A DNA stretch of 46,993 bases. Origin: Bacteroidales bacterium. GTDB taxonomy: Bacteria; Bacteroidota; Bacteroidia; Bacteroidales; JAFGUD01. The translations under genes and the position numbers were made by a program. Shown here piece by piece: positions 43,057 through 46,993 of this stretch. The notes beneath the pieces were generated by a model. That model was not told the origin of the DNA, made no database searches, and saw only the letters and a list, made by a program, of their open reading frames with translations. The stretch spans positions 1-46,993 of the forward strand of contig JAFGUD010000033.1 of the NCBI GenBank assembly GCA_016938685.1, given 5' to 3'. Each line of letters opens with the position of its first letter. Position 1 is the stretch's first letter.

Positions 43057-43186
43057 TACACGATAAACATGATTTTTGCCGTGAAGAATACTCCAATGTT
43101 TAAAATATTTATCTATCAGAGTAAATTTTTCGAATGGTATGTCTGAGAAAATATTAATAAATCCATCAAATTTAAAAGTTTACAAA

Positions 43187-45412
43187 TCAAATTTTGAAAC
43201 CGAAAACCAACACATCATCAATTTGTCTGTTGTTGCCTTTCCAATTTTCAAATTCTGTTTCAATAAGTTTTCCTTGTGTTTCAATTTCGAGATGAACATT
43301 TTTTAATAATAATTTCTTGAAATTATATTTTAGATATTTTTGTTCCTGATTATTATCAAATTGATCAACATATCCATCTGTAAAAAGATAAAAAGTATCA
43401 TCTTCTTTATATTTAATTTCGTGGTTTTCAATTGGAAACATTTTTTCAGAAAAAGAAATTGAAGTTCGTGTTCCTTTAAATTCAAGCAAATCGTTATTTC
43501 TAACCAAAAATAAAGAATGAGATGCTCCTGCAAACTGAACAACACTTTTTTTCTTTTCAATTATACAAAAAGAAATATCCAAACCATCTCTAACATTATT
43601 ATCACTTCTCTGATTCAAAACTGTAATAACATTTTCACGCAATGTTTCAAGAATTTGGGAAGCACTATGTAATTTCTCCAAGTGAAGAATTTCATTTAAC
43701 AAAGCTCCGCTCAAAACACTCATAAATGCGCCAGGAATGCCATGTCCTGTGCAGTCCGCAACAGCCAAAAATATTTTTTTGCCGTTCATTTTCACCCAAA
43801 TAAAATCACCGCTAATTATATCTCTGGGTCTGTTAAATATAAAATAACTATTAAAATAACTTTTAAAAATATCAGAAGAAGGAAACAACGAAGCCTGAAT
43901 TTTTGCGGCATAATTAATACTTTCTGTAACACTTTTATTCCAGATACTAATTTGTTCCTCAGCATTTTTCACATCAGTTACATCAGTTTCAATAAAAATA
44001 ATATTTTCCAACTTATTATTCTTATCAAAAGTAGGAGTAACAGTTGTTTGTTTCCACCTGATGTTACCTTTTTGAGTTAAAAATTTAAAAGTAGACGTTG
44101 CAGAATGTTTTTCAGATACACATTTTTCAATAAATTCAACAAATTCATCAACTTTATTGTAATCTAAAACATTTTTAGTTTTAATATATACCAACAAGTT
44201 GCTTTCAATTTCGTAAATATTTAGAAACCCATTATTAACATATATTATATCAAAATTTTCATTAGAAATAATAACGGAATTATCTATTTTACTGGCAACT
44301 ACAGACAACTGAGCCAAGGATTGATTTGCAGAACTCAGTTCTTCGGATTGAGCAATAATTTCTTCATTTCTAGTGTTGAGCTCTTCTATTGTTTCAACTA
44401 ATTGTTCATGAATAGTCTTTCGTTCCTCTATTTCTACTTCTAATTGTTTTCTTTGCTCAAAAAACAGAATTATTAATTTTGAAATTTGTCCGAATTCATT
44501 CGATTTTTTTGTAAACTTTTCAATAAACTCAGGCCTTCGTTGATTTAAACTTTTAATAATTCTTCTCAGCGGTGCTGAAAGAACCAGATTTAAGTATAAA
44601 ATTAAAAACACAAACGAAATAAAGACAATCAGAATAAATGCCCAAAGAGACCATCTTTGAAACTTTAAATCTTGTTTAATAAAATGATCATTATAATCGA
44701 ATAATATTGATGCAATTTGTTCATCTTTACCATTAAATAATTTATAACAAGATTGTATAGCAAACACTTTTTTATGACCATTGCAAGTTGAGGTATCAAG
44801 ACTTAAAGAAACTTTGCAGTTAGTTATTAAAGAAACTTTTTCAAGATATGTGCTATCAATAATTTTTGCTGTGATAAAAAAGCCGGATGGTTTATTAACT
44901 CTGTCAATATCATCTGTTTTATGGATTGTTGCTCCGTAAATAATATATACTTTTCCTTTACTTTTTTCGTAGGATGTAAAAAACCTTTTTTCACCTCCCT
45001 TAGTTGTGTCAAGAAGTTGATATAAATTTTCATTGCTAATAGGTTGAGCAAAACTATCAACTTCTTCTTTATTGGTATAATATTGCAAATTACAATTCAA
45101 GTTATAAATCCAAATGTAATCAACGCCATAAGAATCAGTTGCAGTGAAAAGATAGTCTGCAGCCCATTGTTCGTCAGGCTCAATATTAAAATTGTACATA
45201 TCATCCCAAAAAGTATAGTCTATACTCAATGTGCTGTAATAGTCATTGTTAAGAGAGATAGCAGTTTCTGCTGCATTTTTTATATTTTGGGTTTGAATTT
45301 TGGTATATTCTTTTTGCCTTCTGTTGTTGAAATAATTACTTGAACCAACTAACAAAACAAAAACTAAAAGAATTCCGGCAAAAAATAATCCCAACTTAAA
45401 CCTTATACTCAT
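43187..45412 (-). CDS. CHASE4-HAMP-PAS-PP2C phosphatase (SiaA-like)
   Basis: The 741-residue protein has a membrane segment at 7-25, a CHASE4 sensor domain (about 45-245, with SIDYTFWDDMYNF), a second segment (about 253-278), a HAMP-like region, coiled coil, a PAS domain (about 365-480) and a SpoIIE-type PP2C phosphatase (520-741). The metal-binding residues are present: SGDF (Asp536), ADCTGHGIPGAFMS (Asp553), DGLDISF and FTDGYVDQF. In the Sia pathway such a membrane phosphatase (SiaA) dephosphorylates SiaC. CHASE4 suggests it senses a small molecule outside the inner membrane. A possible promoter with one mismatch (TATCTTCG) lies about 110 bases upstream. Confidence 0.85.
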   Translation of the reverse strand: MSIRFKLGLFFAGILLVFVLLVGSSNYFNNRRQKEYTKIQTQNIKNAAETAISLNNDYYSTLSIDYTFWDDMYNFNIEPDEQWAADYLFTATDSYGVDYIWIYNLNCNLQYYTNKEEVDSFAQPISNENLYQLLDTTKGGEKRFFTSYEKSKGKVYIIYGATIHKTDDIDRVNKPSGFFITAKIIDSTYLEKVSLITNCKVSLSLDTSTCNGHKKVFAIQSCYKLFNGKDEQIASILFDYNDHFIKQDLKFQRWSLWAFILIVFISFVFLILYLNLVLSAPLRRIIKSLNQRRPEFIEKFTKKSNEFGQISKLIILFFEQRKQLEVEIEERKTIHEQLVETIEELNTRNEEIIAQSEELSSANQSLAQLSVVASKIDNSVIISNENFDIIYVNNGFLNIYEIESNLLVYIKTKNVLDYNKVDEFVEFIEKCVSEKHSATSTFKFLTQKGNIRWKQTTVTPTFDKNNKLENIIFIETDVTDVKNAEEQISIWNKSVTESINYAAKIQASLFPSSDIFKSYFNSYFIFNRPRDIISGDFIWVKMNGKKIFLAVADCTGHGIPGAFMSVLSGALLNEILHLEKLHSASQILETLRENVITVLNQRSDNNVRDGLDISFCIIEKKKSVVQFAGASHSLFLVRNNDLLEFKGTRTSISFSEKMFPIENHEIKYKEDDTFYLFTDGYVDQFDNNQEQKYLKYNFKKLLLKNVHLEIETQGKLIETEFENWKGNNRQIDDVLVFGFKI

Positions 45413-45585
45413 TAAATTATAATTTAACTAATATGAAAATAATTAGGTTTTAATAATTCTGTTTAAAAATAGCATCTTTAAATAAAGACACAAATTAATG
45501 CCAAAACTATAAAACAGATGTGCGAAGATACATTTTTTTTTTGGCAAAAAAACAGAATAAAATTCAAGTGTGAAAAAATAATATT
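45413..45585. other. Gap between phosphatase and thioredoxin genes
   Basis: This 173-base AT-rich gap has no gene or strong hairpin. A near-consensus minus-strand -7 box (TATCTTCG, one mismatch) lies at about 45522-45529. It could start the phosphatase transcript. Confidence 0.35.
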
Positions 45586-45927
45586 TTATTCAAACATCAT
45601 ATTATAAGGTCTTTCAATAGCGTCAGAAAGCTCTATTATCCCTATGTTTCTACTTTTTCTAATATATTCACGACCGCCCATAAAGACAAGAATAGTCGGC
45701 ACTGCAAAAACACTATTCTGTCCGGCAATTTCAGGACTATTTACGGTATCAGAGTACACCATTTTTACTTTCGGAAAATTATTTTCTAGTAATTCTGCTA
45801 CCGTTGGTTTCAGCACTTTGCAAACATTACATTTTTCGTGAGAGAAATACACCAAAACAGCGTCTTCTTTTTCAATTAATTCGTTTAATTCGTCGATTGT
45901 TTCAACTGTAGAATATTTAGCTTCCAT
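45586..45927 (-). CDS. Thioredoxin-family protein
   Basis: The 113-residue cytoplasmic protein has the thioredoxin fold with the redox pair Cys33-Cys36 in SHEKCNVCKVLKP and a cis-Pro strand (VFAVPTILVFMGG). The CxxC center NV differs from the classic GP, so it is not the main thioredoxin. The start MEAKYSTVETIDELNELIEK lacks a signal peptide. A -7 box (TATTTTTG, minus strand, 45952-45959) lies upstream. Confidence 0.85.
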   Translation of the reverse strand: MEAKYSTVETIDELNELIEKEDAVLVYFSHEKCNVCKVLKPTVAELLENNFPKVKMVYSDTVNSPEIAGQNSVFAVPTILVFMGGREYIRKSRNIGIIELSDAIERPYNMMFE

Positions 45928-45966
45928 TTATATTTTTTTTTAAAAAGTCCGCAAAAATAAGTATTT

Positions 45967-45998
45967 TTTGTAAATAAATTGAATTTACAACATCTTTG
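45967..45998 (+). promoter_or_regulatory. Promoter of the TIGR02757 gene
   Basis: TTTG (45967-45970) and CATCTTTG (45991-45998) are exactly 20 bases apart. The -7 box differs from TAnnTTTG in one base. Transcription would start near 46005, giving a 59-base leader that contains AACTGGTAAACTGGT-like words. Confidence 0.5.
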
Positions 45999-46063
45999 CG
46001 AAAACAATCAACGATTAAACAACTGGTAAACTGGTGCGCTGATAAACTATCAACTGACTTATT

Positions 46064-46831
46064 ATGAATCACAACGAACTCAAAACATTACTCGAAGAAA
46101 GTTATCAAAAATACAACACATTAGATTTTATCGAAACCGATCCGATACAAATTCCTCATGGTTTTTCACAAAAAGAAAACATTGAAATTTCAGCATTTTT
46201 GGCAGCTACAATTGCCTGGGGCAAAAGAAATATGATTATCAGAAATGCTAAAAAAATGATAACAATTCTGGACAATAATCCCTACGACTTCATCATAAAC
46301 GCAACCAAAAAAGATTTTGAGAACATAGAACCCTTTGTTCATCGCACGTTTCAACATGTTGATTTTGTGTTTTTTCTAAAATCAATGCAAAATATTTATA
46401 AAAACAAAGGTGGATTAGAAGAAGTTTTTTGGAATGGATACAAAGAAAATCATAGTGTAAAAGATGGAATTGCCAATTTCCGCAAGGAATTTTTCTCAAT
46501 ACCCCACCCTTCAAGAACAAAAAAACACATAGCTGATGTTGGCAGAAATTCGGCAGCAAAACGCATAAATTTATTCCTTATGTGGCTTATCCGGCGAGAT
46601 AATATTGGAGTTCACTTTGGATTGTGGGAAAAATTCAGTCCGGCGGATTTGATGTTACCTCTTGACGTTCACACAGCAAATATGTCACGAGCATTGGAAC
46701 TTTTAACCCACACCCAAAACGATTGGAAAGCTGTTGACGAACTAACCAACAATTTGAGAAAATTTGACCCGAAAGACCCAACAAAATACGATTTTGCAAT
46801 TTTTGGGATGGATATTAATTTAAAGAAGTAG
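46064..46831 (+). CDS. TIGR02757-family protein (DUF2400)
   Basis: The 255-residue protein has FLAATIAWGKRNMIIRNAKK, FVHRTFQHVDFVFF, then AKRINLFLMWLIRRDNIGVH and DLMLPLDVHTANMSRAL. These are the marks of this conserved Bacteroidota family. The last part resembles the helix-hairpin-helix region of DNA glycosylases, but the catalytic Lys/Asp are not obvious, so I do not assign repair activity. Length and start (GTTATTATG context) are normal. Confidence 0.85.
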   Translation: MNHNELKTLLEESYQKYNTLDFIETDPIQIPHGFSQKENIEISAFLAATIAWGKRNMIIRNAKKMITILDNNPYDFIINATKKDFENIEPFVHRTFQHVDFVFFLKSMQNIYKNKGGLEEVFWNGYKENHSVKDGIANFRKEFFSIPHPSRTKKHIADVGRNSAAKRINLFLMWLIRRDNIGVHFGLWEKFSPADLMLPLDVHTANMSRALELLTHTQNDWKAVDELTNNLRKFDPKDPTKYDFAIFGMDINLKK

Positions 46832-46956
46832 AGTTTTTTTTAAAACTAATACTTGAAAAAAACAGACACTGTTGAAATTCATTTATAAATGCTTTGTTTT
46901 TCGTAAATATACCAAATTGTTAAAATAATTCCGAGAATTATTTTTTACAAGTTGTT

Positions 46957-46993
46957 ATGCCGATTGACTTTAAAACCGATTTTAAGAAAATGA
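46957..46993 (+). CDS. Possible start of a further gene (cut by window end)
   Basis: An ATG at 46957 opens a frame of 12 codons (MPIDFKTDFKKM) that runs off the end. A short AT-rich leader precedes it. It may be the beginning of a protein-coding gene, but so little can be seen that no product can be named. Confidence 0.25.
   Translation, partial: MPIDFKTDFKKM

Overview
The window looks like a chromosomal segment of an AT-rich Bacteroidota bacterium, probably Bacteroidales or a close relative. The evidence is the ribosomal-protein gene order, two strong promoters with the Bacteroidota form (TTTG, 20 bases, TAnnTTTG), the near absence of Shine-Dalgarno sequences, zinc-free L36, S14 and S4, and protein families typical of the phylum: a VorB-type oxidoreductase, SiaB/SiaC, a PafA-like protein, a SprB-like repeat and a TIGR02757 protein. 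I cannot name a genus.

Layout. (1) 1-2000: two orphan genes on the + strand, each preceded by an imperfect foldback ending in a GTTA(A)GCAA core. They resemble integron gene cassettes with attC-like sites, but no integrase is in the window. (2) 2056-3833: two lipoproteins, one a right-handed beta-helix protein. (3) 4090-22594, minus strand: the complete str-S10-spc-alpha ribosomal superoperon, from rpsL to rplQ, with fusA, secY, map, infA, rpmJ and rpoA. It has a promoter before rpsL, an internal promoter before rpmJ, structured gaps before fusA, secY and rpmJ, and a terminator after rplQ. (4) 22750-26267: an H-NOX heme sensor translationally coupled to a 1000-residue membrane HAMP/GAF/PAS protein that has no visible output domain. 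(5) 26552-28378: an alanine/sodium-type symporter with an N-terminal SprB-like repeat. (6) 28468-32605: a five-gene operon of an aminotransferase and a four-subunit 2-oxoacid:ferredoxin oxidoreductase. (7) 32914-38301: a secreted EEP-fold enzyme coupled to a SiaB-type kinase, a PafA-like phosphatase that has lost most catalytic residues, a SiaC-type phospho-target with its own promoter, YaaA and a putative outer-membrane protein. (8) 38416-41124: a broken C69 dipeptidase and an ECF sigma factor with an overlapping membrane gene. (9) 41404-46993: an MtfA-like peptidase with a SEC-C tail, a degenerate 7-base tandem repeat array, an HD-domain gene with an unclear start, a CHASE4/HAMP/PAS/PP2C phosphatase (SiaA-like), a thioredoxin, a TIGR02757 protein and possibly the first codons of another gene.

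The most interesting biology is regulatory. A kinase (SiaB), its small substrate (SiaC, with Thr68 at the known phosphosite) and a membrane PP2C phosphatase (SiaA-like) all occur within 12 kb. They suggest a Bacteroidota version of the Sia partner-switching pathway, without its diguanylate cyclase in view. A pseudo-phosphatase gene lies between the kinase and substrate genes. The H-NOX/orphan-sensor pair is a second signalling unit whose output is not visible. All functional statements come from reading sequence and motifs; no database search was run.
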